64,000 nt of DNA from Diorhabda sublineata (Eukaryota > Arthropoda > Insecta > Coleoptera > Chrysomelidae): contig NW_026614232.1 of NCBI RefSeq assembly GCF_026230105.1, forward strand, positions 1 to 64,000. Direction: 5' to 3'. Below the pieces are notes generated by a model, which worked only from the letters and a program-made list of their open reading frames with translations, was not told where the DNA came from and did no database searches. Numbering within the stretch: position 1 is the stretch's first letter; each line of letters starts with the position of its first letter. The translations under genes and the position numbers were made by a program. Shown here piece by piece: positions 1 through 10,500 of the stretch.

Positions 1-19
1 CTACCTCAACCTACATTAC

Positions 20-1252
20 CTATCCATCCAATTGTTTTCTGGGCCTCTTGTGTTTCTTGTAGTCTTCTTTATTGTATTTTGTGATTTTCCTTAATTCTTC
101 GTTGGGGTGTGTTGCCAACTCCTCGAATAGCTTTATTGCCCTTTGGTCCATGATGTCTAATACTTTTTCGGGTCCCGTTTCGCCGTATATTTCCTCGCTA
201 CTTGTCCAGTGAACATCTAATTCGTTTATCCTTCTGTTCCATTCCTCGCTTCTGTGCTCCTGTAGTTGTTCTTGAATTTCCCGTTTCATTTCCCTGACTC
301 TCCTCCTTTCTTCTGGATTTTGTTCTTTGGGCTCTTCTAGCTATTCGGTTTTTCTCCCCAATCAGATTTCTCAGATCGTCGCTTATATTTTTGAATCTGC
401 CGTATTTGTCTGATACGGTCGTTGTGGTACTTCGTTCTATCGCTTCTGATAGTGCTTCTTCGAAGAAACAGACCTGTTCTTCTAGCATCTCCTTGCTTTT
501 TATTTCCGTGATTGGTCCTAACAGCTGTCCTGTTAGCCTTCTGAATTTATCCCAGTTTATTTTTCTCACGGTTCTTCCTGTTTGTCTGTTGCCGCTACCA
601 ATGGTGACGACGATTGGTGAGTGAGCGTCGCCGCCGTCTATGGTCCGGATTTCTACATGCATCGTCATGTCTCTCAACACAACGATGTCTATAACCTCGG
701 GCCTTCCTCCGTTTGGTGGGTAGTGTGTCGGTCTTACTGGTCCTATCGCTTGATAGGATGGGTGATCTTCTATGATCTTCTCCAAGTTTCTCCTTGTCTG
801 TTTCTTCTTATGCTGTACCACGCAGGGGACTTGGCATTCAGATCTCCTATGATAATGCCTTTTTTACCATCTGGGAGTACTGCTAACACGTCATCCTCGT
901 GTATTGTGGTCTCAGGCCTTACGTATGCTGATATTATTCTAATATCGCCGTATGATGTTTTAATGACTACTATTGTCGCCTCCATGCTAAGTAGTCCGTC
1001 CGGTGAGTTTATTCGATGTTGGCACAACTCTTTTTTCATTGTACCTCCGGAGCGTCCGTTTATATCGTCCCTATAAACGTTGTATCCTGGCCAGGTGAGT
1101 CTGTGTGTGTCACCTGGCAATTTCGTTTCTTGTAGAGCGAAGATATCGTAATCTTCTTCCTCCAAGATCACTCCCATGGTGTTTTGGTTTGTTCGTAGTC
1201 CTCCTGTGTTCCACGAGCCGATCTTTATTTGACTAGGAAGGTTGTTTGTCAT
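20..1252 (-). pseudogene. TeA-1 ORF2: AP endonuclease, RT deleted
   Basis: ORF2 of a jockey-clade LINE would encode an apurinic-like endonuclease that nicks target DNA and a reverse transcriptase for target-primed insertion. It starts at MTNNLPSQIKIGSWNTGG, one base after the ORF1 stop. Endonuclease landmarks are visible: IKIGSWNTGG, FALQETKLPG (catalytic E), IIGDLNAKSPAWY and GGDAHSPIVV. The reading frame changes near 770-820, so the endonuclease lies in two frames (770-1252 and 198-821). Compared with the plus-strand copy TeA-3, residues AILV after RSGGT are missing. The RT body, including the YADD motif, is deleted, and only the last about 60 residues (ending KKHKRPRKQLDG) remain. It cannot encode a working enzyme. 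Confidence 0.85.
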
Positions 1253-1253
1253 T

Positions 1254-2644
1254 TTATTTGGCTTGTTGGGCTATTAATGTCGCTATGAGTGCCTGCATGT
1301 TCTGCAGCATACTCAATATCTCGCCCGTTCCTTGTTGTTTTTGTGAATTTGGGGCTACCGGCGTTTTCTTGGCCGTTTGGGCGTAGCTGTCTCCTGGGAT
1401 CGTGGTTTTTGTTGTTGGTTTCTTGGTTTCTTCTTTTTTGGGATTTTTTGGACACCCCCTGTAGTTGGCTGGGTGATCTCCTGCGCAGTTTCTGCATTTA
1501 GGTTTCTCGGTCTTGCTCAGGGTGCAGTCCGCGGCCCCCTGTGTTCTCCTGCGCATCTTACACAGCGAACGTCCATGTGGCACGTGCTCTGTCCGTGATG
1601 GAAACCTTGGCACCTGTAGCATTGTACAGGACTGTCGTGTTTTTTCTGTTCTATCACACTTATTTTCGTGTGGCACAGATATCTCAGGTTTTTGTATGCC
1701 TGCTCTTCTGCAGGCTCGATAACTACCATGTATATTGGTAGTAATTTTCTTGTGTTGTCTTGGTTTTTTTGCGTATAGCTCGTCAGTTGCCATACTTTTT
1801 TAGGTTTCAATCCTAATTCCTTCAGCTCGGTTTCTGCTTCCGGAGCTGGGGTGTTGACTGCTAGTCCTTTTATCACTAGCTTTCTTTCTTTTTATTCTCT
1901 GAGTGCGTACGTGTACCACTCTATTTCTTTGTGCTCGCTCAGGAGCATCTTCATTTTGTTAAAATCATCCACTGATTGCGTGGTGATCTTTCCTGTGTGG
2001 CTGCCCATTTTGCATTGGGCGTTGATACTTCTCTGTATCAGTTGTTTCCTGATAACAGTCCACATAAGTGGGGATTTCAGTATGATTGGAGGTGGCCTCC
2101 TCTCTGGTTTTTTTTGTTTTTCCTCTTCGTCTCTCTTTATTTTTTTTAGTTCTTCCTCTATTTCTTTTCCGCTTTCGTTGCTGTCGTTTTTGTTTTCTAC
2201 CGTAGGTTTGCTTTTCGCATTCTTACGTTTTCTTTCATTTTTCACTTGCGTGAAATCCTCCTCTTCCATTGGGCAGTCTTCGCTGTTTGAGTCCTCCATT
2301 ACTATAGTCGGGTTCTCACATTTTCTCTCCCACATTTTGTTCTCCGCTTGTGGTTGTCCTTCCTTTTGCATATTTTCAATTTGTTCCATAAGTTTTGTTA
2401 CTTTCTTCTCTAGTTCGTCCATTGTTTCACTCATGTTGAACATTCTCACCTGTTGTGTTTCAACAGTTCTTCTCAATAGAAGGATTTCCTGGTCCTTTTT
2501 CTGGTTTTCTTCCTCCGATTTATTCAGTTCTTCTCTTGTTTTTTTTAATTCATCATTTGCAACTTCAAGAAGTTTCGCTGCCCTATCTTTTGATGTTCCC
2601 CTATCGTAGGGTTTTCCCCTACATTTGGGGATTTCAGGCTCCAT
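1254..2644 (-). pseudogene. TeA-1 ORF1: gag with coiled coil and zinc knuckles
   Basis: ORF1 encodes a LINE gag, an RNA-binding structural protein. It starts at MEPEIPKCRGKPYDRGTS at 2644. The first third is Lys/Glu-rich with long heptad-like stretches and is probably coiled coil. Next comes a conserved block beginning RRPPPIILKSPLMWTVIRKQ, then a PRE-C2HC-like region (LVIKGLAVNTPAPE) and cysteine-rich zinc knuckles (CYRCQGFHHGQSTC, CVRCAGEHR). One in-frame TAA lies after YTYALRE near 1890, where TeA-3 has a Glu codon. A frameshift follows in the zinc-knuckle region near 1520-1560. The same TAA occurs in TeA-2. Apart from these lesions the ORF is complete, with the start codon that TeA-2 and TeA-3 have lost. 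Confidence 0.85.
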
Positions 2645-3028
2645 ACCTGTACTCTCTTCTTAGTAGTTCTTTTTTTTTAAATTTCCTAAGATTTCCTGGA
2701 ATTTAAAAGTTAAATATTTGTCCGTACTAAGTGTACGGAAACTTTAAATAGCGGAATTCTCCGCGCAATCAAAATGCTTCATTATCGGACTTTCCTCATG
2801 CGAAGAAAATCTTAAAGCCTATAAAATAAATGTGCCTAACTGACACAAACTGCAATAAAAGTTTTATTTGGGTCTTACCCGCATCCGCTTTCGCTTCTTT
2901 ACACAGTCACAGATGTTCACTCAACGTAAACTGAACAGGACCGTAACCAGCCCAGTATGATCTCGAATTTTAGAAGGAGAAATACTCCTGAACAAAAACT
3001 ACTAGCCTAGAAGCAGTAGAGAGAAGTT
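2645..3028 (-). other. TeA-1 5' leader with small hairpins
   Basis: This is the untranslated leader between the upstream (TG)n tract and the gag start. On the minus strand it contains a TGTGTC/GGCACA stem around 2835-2851. A GCGGA/TCCGC stem lies at 2751-2764 and a TCCGTAC/GTACGGA stem at 2721-2739. The same stems, with sequence changes, recur in the leaders of TeA-2, TeA-3 and the TeB copies. The leader is nearly identical to 63872-64000 over the stretch that the window end allows one to compare. Confidence 0.7.
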
Positions 3029-3463
3029 ACACACACACACACACAATTTCCCTTGAGACGAGCCCGTCCCTCTAGGCATCCACCCCCGGATAAATCCACG
3101 AGTGGGTGCGAAGAAGAACATTCCAACAACCCCCTGTCATTCCGACAGGTCCTCATCCTCTTTCACGTCGCAGTTTCGCGTGTAGAATCCCTCCTCTCCC
3201 CTTAGGTCTATGGGAGATTCTGGGATGTCATATTTTTATTAAGAGATTAGCCTGTTGGCTATACACTCTTGGCTTCTTGTTCTGGACGTCTTCGTGTGTG
3301 TGTGTGTTTCGCGGCCTCGGGTTCACCTCTTCCTACCTCCTGCCGATAGGAAAAGATCTAATCCGAGTGGTCCTTCGCCTTCTCTATAGCTGTCCCCGAT
3401 GTATAACTCTACATTTCCTTGTGAAATGCAGAATTACCGTGTCGGGGGGTGTCCTCTTGTGGT
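3029..3463 (-). repeat. Shared TeA/TeB 3' segment, copy 1
   Basis: This is the untranslated segment that follows the TeB-1 gag stop on the minus strand. It opens with CCACAAGAGGACACCCCCC, which also opens the segment after TeA-2, TeA-3 and TeB-3. It carries a (CA)n tract (minus-strand reading) at about 3296-3311 and, about 260 bp further on, a (TG)n tract at about 3030-3048. Between these tracts lies a CCTGTC/GACAGG hairpin near 3140-3155. Because it follows both gag-pol and gag-only copies, I read it as a common 3' UTR. Confidence 0.7.
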
Positions 3464-4752
3464 TTATTTTTGTTGGGCAATGAGTGTTGCTATGAGTATC
3501 TGCATATTTTGCAACATACTCAGTAGCTCCGGTGTTTTTTCTTCTGTCTTCGTTGTTTTTATCGCAACTTGTGCGTAAGTGCGTCCTGTTTGCGTGGTGT
3601 TCCTTGCTTGGTTGTTCTCCGTCTTTTTCGGGTGTTTCGAGCACCCCTTGTAGTTTGCGGGGTGTTCTCCTCCGCAGTTCTTGCAATTCGGTTTTTCCGT
3701 CTTGCTGAGCGTGCATTCCGCCGCTCTATGCGCTCCCGCGCATCTCACGCAGTGCACGTCCATGTTGCACGTGCTTTGTCCATGATGGAATCCCTGACAC
3801 CTGTAACATTGTACAGGTCCGTCGTGCCTTTTTTGTTCTACCACACTTATTTTTGTGTGGCAGAGGTATCTCAACTTCTTATAAGTTGGTTCTTCTTTCG
3901 GTTCTATTACTACCATGTATATAGGTAGTAGTTTTCGTGTGTTGTCCTGATTTCTTTGTGTACGGCTTGTCAACTGCCATACTTTCTTCGGTCTAAGTCC
4001 ATTTTCCTTCAATTCCTCCTCTACCTCCGACACTGGGGTGTTAACAGCAAGTCCTTTTATGACGAGCTTCCTCTCCTTTTCTTCATTGAGTAGGTATGTA
4101 TACCACTCAATCTCCTTGTACTCGCTCAGGAGCAACTTCATCTTGTTAAAGTCGTCTTTAGTTGCCGTCGTTATTTTGCCCGTGTGTATTCCCATTTTAC
4201 ACTGGGCATCGATTTTTCTTTGCACTAGCTGTTTGCGTAGTGCTGTCCACATGAGTGGGGATTTTAGAATTATCGGAGGTGGCCTTCTCTCCGGTTTTGT
4301 CTGTTTCCTTTGTTCGTCACGTTTTATCTTCTCCAATTCTTCTTGGATTTGATTGTCCGTTGATGTTTCTTCTTCTTCATCTGAGGATTGTTTATCTGCT
4401 TTCTTCCTTTTTTTTTGTTTTTTATTTCCGTGAAGTCTCCTTCCATAGGGCAGTCTTCGATTTGTGTACATTCTTGTATTTTTTTTCCATGAGTTTTTAT
4501 CTCATCTCTCAATTCTACAATTGTGTCTGCCAATTTGTAGTTATCGGCATTGACTTCTCTAATAGTGTCCTCTAAGGACTCAATTTGCTTGTCTTTAACG
4601 ATTATCGTTTGTTCGTAATTTCTCATTCTTTCTTCGAGGGATTTGATTTGCTGTACCATCTTCTCAACTAGCGCTTCATTATCAGCTTTTTGCTGAAATA
4701 TGATTTTGGATAATTCATTTTTCTCCCTACTTTTGGAGTTTTTAGGCTCCAT
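3464..4752 (-). pseudogene. TeB-1 ORF1: gag of a gag-only LINE
   Basis: This is a gag related to TeA ORF1 with the same domain order. An N-terminal coiled coil starts at MEPKNSKSREKNELS. The RRPPPIILKSPLMWTALRKQ block follows, then the PRE-C2HC-like region and zinc knuckles (CYRCQGFHHGQSTC, CVRCAGAHR, CKNCGGEHPANYKGC). It is read in two frames: 4752 to about 4440 and 4471 to 3464, breaking at an A-rich Lys tract. No endonuclease or RT follows. The stop is succeeded at once by the shared 3' segment. Gag-only copies of this kind resemble HeT-A in layout, though the protein itself only supports a generic jockey-type gag. Confidence 0.8.
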
Positions 4753-5104
4753 GCCTGTTGCTCTCTGTCCCGGTTTTCCTATTTTGATTTGGTATCTAAA
4801 GTTACCTAAAAGAAAAGTTTAAGCCGTACTGATAAGTACAGCTGTTTCGAAAAGCGGATAAATTCCGCACAATCAAATTTGTGTTGACAAACACAATTCT
4901 TTCATGCAGAAATGTTTTTTAGCATTATAAATAAGAGGCTGTGTCAAGGCACAGCTACCTGCTGTCTCACCTAACTACCTGAGTCCGCTTTCACTTCACT
5001 TCACTGTCACACTTGTTCACTCGTCGAAGTCTCGGAGTCAACTCCTAGTAGCTACTGCAGCACTCCAGCAGTAACACAGAAGTTATAGCACTTACTTCCC
5101 TCTC
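4753..5104 (-). other. TeB-1 5' leader
   Basis: This is the leader of the gag-only element. On the minus strand a stem GCTGTACT/AGTACGGC lies at 4823-4842; it pairs perfectly if one T-G wobble is allowed. A TTGTGTT/AACACAA stem and a GCTGTG/CACAGC-type stem lie further upstream. Its distal part shares GTGAACAAGTGTGACAGTGA and GAAAGCGGACTCAGG with the other TeB leaders. That stretch is also recognisably related to the TeA leader. The distal end has extra sequence (4990-5104) that is not seen in TeB-2. Confidence 0.65.
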
Positions 5105-5197
5105 TTTTATATCAACGTACGTAATTCTAATAGGCTCCGCCCTTCTACGTTTGCGCATTTGCTATAATTTCATTGGTAGGGCATATTTATATGAATT
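5098..5197 (-). promoter_or_regulatory. Promoter-like stretch upstream of TeB-1
   Basis: A minus-strand TATA-like motif, GATATAAAAGAG, sits at about 5101-5112, just upstream of the TeB-1 leader. A GGGCGGAGCC (GC-box-like) motif lies about 35 bp before it. The stretch separates the 3'-truncated TeB-2 gag from TeB-1 and has no match to the other array junctions. It may be host DNA caught between two insertions or a real TeB 5' end. Function is inferred from motif and position only. Confidence 0.3.
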
Positions 5198-5797
5198 CTA
5201 ATTTTTCCCAATTTCTCCTGGACTTGTTTGTCCATTGATAAGTCTTCTTCTTCCGATGATTGTCTTTATGGTTTCTTCCTTTTTTTTCTTATTTTTAACT
5301 TCAGTATAATCTCCTTCCATAGGGCAGTCTTGTATTTCTTCGTTCACTCTGTTCTGGGAGTTCGTATTATCTTCTCCTTCCGTAGTTTGATTTCTTTCCA
5401 TCTCTTCGATTTTCCTTTCCAATTCTTCGTATTTGGCTTCCAGTTTGTGATTGTTTTTCTCTATGGTCTCTATATACTCATTTCTTGTAATCTCTCTCTT
5501 TTCATATCTTTCAATCGTCTTTTCAAGGGATTAAATTTGTTGTCCCATCGTCTTTATAATTACTTCATAATCAATTATTTGTTGTTTCTTCATTTCTGAC
5601 AACTGATTCATTACCTCTTCTGTTTGCCTTTTTAACGACAAGTCTTTGTAGTAGGGTTTCTCCCTGTTTTTGGAGTTTTTAGGCTCCATGCCTGTTACTT
5701 TTTGTCGTGGCTTCCCTATTTTTGCTTTTTTTGCCAACAAACACAATTCTTTCATGCAGAAGTATTTCAATTCATTATAAATAAAAGGCTGTTTCAA
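5198..5797 (-). pseudogene. TeB-2 ORF1: gag fragment
   Basis: This is the N-terminal part of a TeB gag. The family start, MEPKNSKNREKPYYKDLS, is at about 5687, preceded in frame by leader-derived codons. It reaches the Lys-rich tract and the beginning of the RRPPP-upstream region (C-frame residues KQVQEKLGKI near 5200), then stops at the junction with 5197. Stops split it near 5530. All zinc knuckles are missing. As in TeB-1 and TeB-3, the N- and C-terminal parts are in different frames around the Lys tract, although the offset here differs from the other two. Confidence 0.7.
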
Positions 5798-5909
5798 AGC
5801 ACAGCTACCTGCAAAGATAAAGAAAGTATAATCAGTGTCTCACCTGAGTCCGCTTTCACTTCAAATCACTGTCGCACTTGTTCACTCATCGAAGTCTCGG
5901 AGTCAACTA
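5798..5909 (-). other. TeB-2 5' leader (short form)
   Basis: Read on the minus strand, this begins AGTTGACTCCGAGACTTCG right after the (TG)n tract of the preceding shared segment. It contains GAAAGCGGACTCAGGTGAG and a GCTGTG...CACAGC-like stem (imperfect here). Compared with TeB-1 the leader is shortened, and hairpins between the stem and gag are largely gone. Confidence 0.6.
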
Positions 5910-6364
5910 GTTACACACACACACACACACACAATTTCCCTTGAGACGAGCCCGTCCCTCTAGGCATCCACCCCCGGATAAATCCACGAGTGGGTGCGAA
6001 GAAGAACATTGCAACCACCCCCTGTCATTTCGACAGGTCCTCATCCTCTTTCACGTCGCAGTTTCGCGTGTAGAATCCTTCCTCTCCCCTGAGGTCTATG
6101 GGAGATTCTGGAATATCTTATCTTTTTGTTAAGAGATTAGTCTGTTGGCTATACACTCTTGGCTTCTTAGTCTGGACGTCTTCGTGTGTGTGTGTGTGCT
6201 TCGCTACCTCGGGTAAACCTCTTCCTACTTCCTCCCGGCAGGAAAAGGTCTAATCCGAGTGGTCCTTCGCCTTCTCTATAGCTGTCCCCGATGTATAACT
6301 CTACATTTGCTTATGAAACGCAGAGTAACTGCTTCGGGGGGTGTCCTCTTGTGGGTTGTCTCTG
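5910..6364 (-). repeat. Shared TeA/TeB 3' segment, copy 2
   Basis: This is the segment following the TeA-2 3' UTR on the minus strand. It again begins CCACAAGAGGACACCCCCC and carries a (CA)n tract at about 6185-6200 and a (TG)n tract at about 5911-5934. Outside the tracts it matches copy 1 with scattered substitutions. The sequence between the tracts is also almost identical to 63603-63860 in the opposite orientation. Confidence 0.7.
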
Positions 6365-6487
6365 AAAACCTAGGATTGTGGATAGGAAATTTTTTTTTTA
6401 TTTATTTATATTTTTTTTTATTTTTTTTTCTACTTTTTAGACTAATCTAACCTACTACTACTACTAACCTAACTTAACCTACTTTAC

Positions 6488-9125
6488 CTACCCATCCAAT
6501 TGTCTTCTGGGCCTCTTGTGTTTCTTGTAGTCTTCCTTAGGGTATCTTATGACTTCCTTCAATTCTTCGTTGGGGTGCGTTGCCAACTCCTCGAATAGCT
6601 TTACTGCCCTATTGTCCATAATGTCTAATACTTTTTCAGGTCCCGTTTCTCCGTATATTTGCTCGCTACTTGTTGTCCAGTGAACATTTAGTGCTTGTCT
6701 CAGCGTTATGTTTTGTTGAACCTGTAGTTTCTTCCTGTTTGTTTTGCACATGTGTCCCCTGGCAACAGAGGCGTACGTTATAATCGGTATTATTATACTC
6801 CTGATAAATCTGAGCTTTGTTTCCGTCTTCAACTTGCTTCTTCTACCGATTAATCCGCATAGTCTTGCTCTCGCTTGTCTCACTTTATCAACAATATTTT
6901 CCACGTGTTCGTTGAAAGTGAGACTTTGGTCTAGCGTTACGACTAGGTATTTGGCCTTTTTTGTCCACTGGATTTCTTCGTTGTTAATTTTTATTTTCCG
7001 GTCGGGTTGGTGGCTTCTTTTTTTCTTAAAGAGAACTGCTTGGCTTTTCTCGCAGTTGACTTGTATTTTCCATGTTTTGCACCATTCGTCAATCTCTTTT
7101 GCAGCGTTTTGGAGTCTTTTCGTGATGTTTTTCACCTTAACGCATCTCGTTGCTATTGCAGTGTCGTCCGCATATAGCGCTGTCAGGGTGTTCTCCGTTT
7201 TCGGGATGTCTGCTGTGTATATGTTATACAGCATTGGTGATAGTACCGCTCCTTGCGGTACTCCCGCCTGCTGCTCTCCGACCTCCGATTTTTCGTTTGC
7301 GACCTTCACCTGAAACTTCCTGTCTTTGAGGTACGTGCTCAGGAGTTTTATGAGCGGTTTTGTGTATCCTGCCTCTTTCATCTTGTAAAGCAAGCCCTCG
7401 TGCCATACTCGGTCGAAGGCTTTGCTTACGTCTAGGAAGATTACCCCTGTGGATTCTTTCTGGTTGAAACCTTGAGTAGTATATTCTACTAGTCTCAAGA
7501 TTTGTTGTTCGGTGCTGTGGTTTTTCCTGAAGCCGAATTGTTCCTCTGGTATTGTATTTAGTGTCTTTGTTTGTTCGTTCAGAATCCTCAGTATCACTCT
7601 CTCTGCGATTTTACTCATGGCAGGTAGCAAACTTATCGGTCTGTAATTTTGGGAGAAAGTGGGGTCTTTCCCGGGTTTTCTCAGCATGATAATGTCTGCT
7701 TGTTTCCATCTCGATGGAAAGTGTTTGTCTTCAACATGTTCGAAAGGTATGCCATACCTTTTTTTGGCATGTTTTTCAGCGCTCTGTTCGTGATTCCGTC
7801 TATTCCCAGAGCCTTCCTTGCTGATGCGAACCTGAGTAGTTCTCTCACTTCCATTGGTGTTGCGAATCCTAGGGTTTCTTGATCGTCCTCATCTTCTAGG
7901 TATTTATTGATGTTTTCTTCTATCATGTCTGAGAGGTCCATATCTTCGTCGGGATGTTCGTTCAGTGTTTTTGTGTTTTTCAGCTCTTCTGCTTTCTCTT
8001 TGTCTGAATACGCCATCCCGTTGCTTCCGTCTATTGGCGGCTTTGGTTTTCTTTCTTCTCTTAGGACTTTAGATATGTTCCATAATCCGGGTTTCTGCGG
8101 ATCTAGTTCGTTTATCCTTCTGTTCCATTCCTCGCTTCTGTGTTCCTATAATTTTTCTTGAATTTCCTGTTTCATTTTCCTGACTCTCCTTCTTTCTTCT
8201 GGGTTTTGTGTCCTTTGGGCTCTTCTAGCTATTCGGTTTTTCTCCCTAATCAGGTTTCTCAGAACGTCGCTTATATTTTTGAATCTGCCGTATTTGTCAG
8301 GTACGGTCGTTGTAGCACTTCGTTCTATCGCTTCTGATAGTGCTTCTTCGAAGAAACAGACCTGTTCTTCTAACATCTCCTTGCTTTTTATTTCCGTGAT
8401 TGGTCCTAACAGCTGTCCTGTTAGCCTTCTGAATTTATCCCAGTTGGTTTTTCTCACGGTTCTTCCTTCTTGTCTGTTGCCGCTACCAATGGTGACGACG
8501 ATTGGTGAGTGAGCGTCGCCGCCGTCTATGGTCCCGATTTCTACAGGCATCGTCATGTCTCTCAACACAGCGATGTCTATAACCTCGGGCCTTCCTCCGT
8601 TTGGTGGGTAGTGTGTCGGTCTTACTGGTCCTATCGCTTGATAGGATGGGTAATCTATGATCTTCTCCAAGTTCCTTCCTTGTCTGTTTCTTCTTGTGCT
8701 GTACCACGCAGGGGACTTGGCATTCAGATCTCCTATGATAATGCCTTTTTTACCATCTGGGAGTACTGCTAGCACGTCTTCCTCATGTATTGTGGTGTCA
8801 GGCCGTACGTATGCTGATATTATTCTAATATCGCCGTATGATGTTTTAATGACTACTATTGTCGCCTCCATGCTAAGTAGTCCGTCCGGTGAATTTATTC
8901 GGTGTTGGCACAACTCTTTTTTCACTGTACCTCCGGAGCGTCCGTTTATATCGTCCCTATAAACGATGTATCCTGGCCAGGTGAATCTGTGTGTGTCACC
9001 TGGCAATCTCGTTTCTTGTAGAGCGAAGATATCGTAATCTTCTTCCTCCAAGATCACTCCCATGATGTTTTGGTTTGTTCGTAGTCCTCCTGTGTTCCAC
9101 GAGCCGATCTTTATTTGACCAGGAA
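6488..9125 (-). pseudogene. TeA-2 ORF2: endonuclease and reverse transcriptase
   Basis: The endonuclease part (8146-9063) shows FALQETRLPG, IIGDLNAKSPAWY and GDAHSPIVV. The RT part (6488-7687) shows the full jockey-type series: KPGKDPTFSQNYRPISLLP, GFRKNHSTEQQ, VIFLDVSKAFDRVW, GVPQGAVLSPMLYNIY and the catalytic ALYADDTAIA near 7150-7180. A basic thumb and the C-terminal KKHKRPRRQLDG follow. No RNase H domain is seen. Lesions: about 10 bases including the ATG are deleted just after the ORF1 stop, so the first ATG is at 9063. An in-frame stop follows LQEKL near 8146, and a frameshift near 7681-7690 separates the linker from RT. The family is jockey clade by motif order and lack of RNase H. Confidence 0.88.
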
Positions 9126-10500
9126 GATTTTATTTGGCTTGTTGGGCTATTAGTGTTGCTATGAGTGCCTGCATGTTCTGCAGCATACTCAATATCTCGC
9201 CCGTTCATTGTGGTTTTTGTGAAGTTGAGGCTGACGGCTTTTTCTTGGCCGTTTGGGCGTAGCTGACTCCTGGTATCGTGGTTTTTGTTGTTTGTTTTTT
9301 AGTTTCCTCTTTGTTTGGATTTTTTGGACACCCCCTGTAGTTGGCTGGGTGATCTCCTGCGTAGTTTTGCTCAGGGTGCAGTCCGCGGCCCTGTGTTCTC
9401 CTGCGCATCTTACACAGCGAATGTCCATGTTGCACGTGCTCTGTCCGTGATGGAATCCTTGGCACCTGTAGCATTGTACAGGACTGTCGTGTTTCTTCTG
9501 TTCTACCACACTTATTTCCGTGTGGCATAGATATCTCAAGTTTTTGTATGCCTGCTCTTCTGCAGGCTCGATAACTACCATGTATATTGGTAGTAATTTT
9601 CTTGTATTATCTTTGTTTTTTTGTGAATAGCTCGTCAGTTGCCATACTTTTTTAGGTTTCAATCCTATTTCCCTCAGCTCGGTTTCTACTTCCGGTGCTG
9701 GGGTGTTGACTGCTAGTCCTTTTATCACTAGCTTTCTTTCTTTTTACTCTCTGAGTGCGTACGTGTACCACTCTATTTCTTTGTGCTCGCTCAGGAGCAT
9801 CTTCATTTTGTTGAAATCATCCACTGATTGCGTGGTGATCTTTCCTGTAAAGCTGCCCATTTTGCATTGGGCGTTAATATTTCTCTGTATCAGTTGTTTC
9901 CTGATAACAGGCCACATCAGTGGAGATTTCAATATGATTGGAGGTGGCCTCCTCTCTGGTTTTTTTTGTTTTTCTTCTTCGTCTCTCTTAATTTTTTTTA
10001 ATTCTTCCTATATTTCTTTTCCACTTTCGTTGTCGTCGTTTTTGTTTTCTTCCGTAAGTTTGCTTTTCGCTATTTTCCGTTTCCTTTTATTTTTCACTTG
10101 CGTGAATTCCTCCTCTTCCATTGGGCAGTCTTCGCTGTTTGATTCCTCCATGACTATAGTCGGGCTTCCGCATTTCCTCTCCCACATTTTGTTTGTTTGT
10201 TTTGATTTTGTCTTCATTTTGGGGTTGTTCTTTTTTTTGGTTTCTTTCGTTATGTTCTATGAGTTTTGTTACTTTGCCTTTTAATTATTTTACTGTTTCC
10301 GTCAAGTTATCTATTCTTACCAGTTGTGTTTGAACTGTTCTCCTCAGGAGTTGGATTTCCTCATCCTTTTTTTGCTTTCGCCATCCTTTTTTTGTTTTCT
10401 TCGTCCTTTCTTTTGAGGTCTTCTTCCAGTCTCCTTACTGTTGCTTCAAGAAGTTTCGTCAACCTATCCTTCTATTTTCCTCTATCATAGGGTTTTTCCC
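9126..10500 (-). pseudogene. TeA-2 ORF1: gag
   Basis: Gag homologous to TeA-1 ORF1 lies in pieces: an acidic-basic stretch at 10008-10217, the SPLMWPVIRKQ block at 9744-9932 and PRE-C2HC plus zinc knuckles at 9189-9728. The initiating ATG region is deleted, since the leader runs directly into FPKCREKPYDRG-like codons at about 10490. An in-frame TAA follows YTYALRE at the same codon as in TeA-1. A further deletion and frameshift lie among the zinc knuckles (CAGDHPANYRGC is in another frame). Confidence 0.8.

Larger units (their letters stand above)
1..3028 (-). mobile_element. TeA-1: jockey-clade LINE with internal RT deletion
   Basis: This is a minus-strand non-LTR retrotransposon, with its leader at the right and its 3' end at or beyond base 1. 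ORF1 (gag) occupies 1254-2644 and ORF2 occupies 20-1252, with one base between them. Alignment by eye to TeA-2 (6365-10690) shows that nearly all of the reverse transcriptase is missing. The ORF2 linker ending in EEWNRRINELD near base 220 runs straight into the C-terminal VHWTSSEEIYGETGPE segment. The copy is therefore dead. It follows TeB-1 head to tail: the TeB-1 3' segment runs without a gap into the TeA-1 leader near 3028. The element could be a little longer on the left, outside the window. Confidence 0.85.

Noticed and set aside
1851..2609. Long plus-strand Ser/Phe/Leu-rich ORFs opposite LINE gags (also 6744-7313, 9703-10284, 621-1076)
   Set aside because: They are antisense shadows of minus-strand gag or RT frames: low-complexity and without domains.
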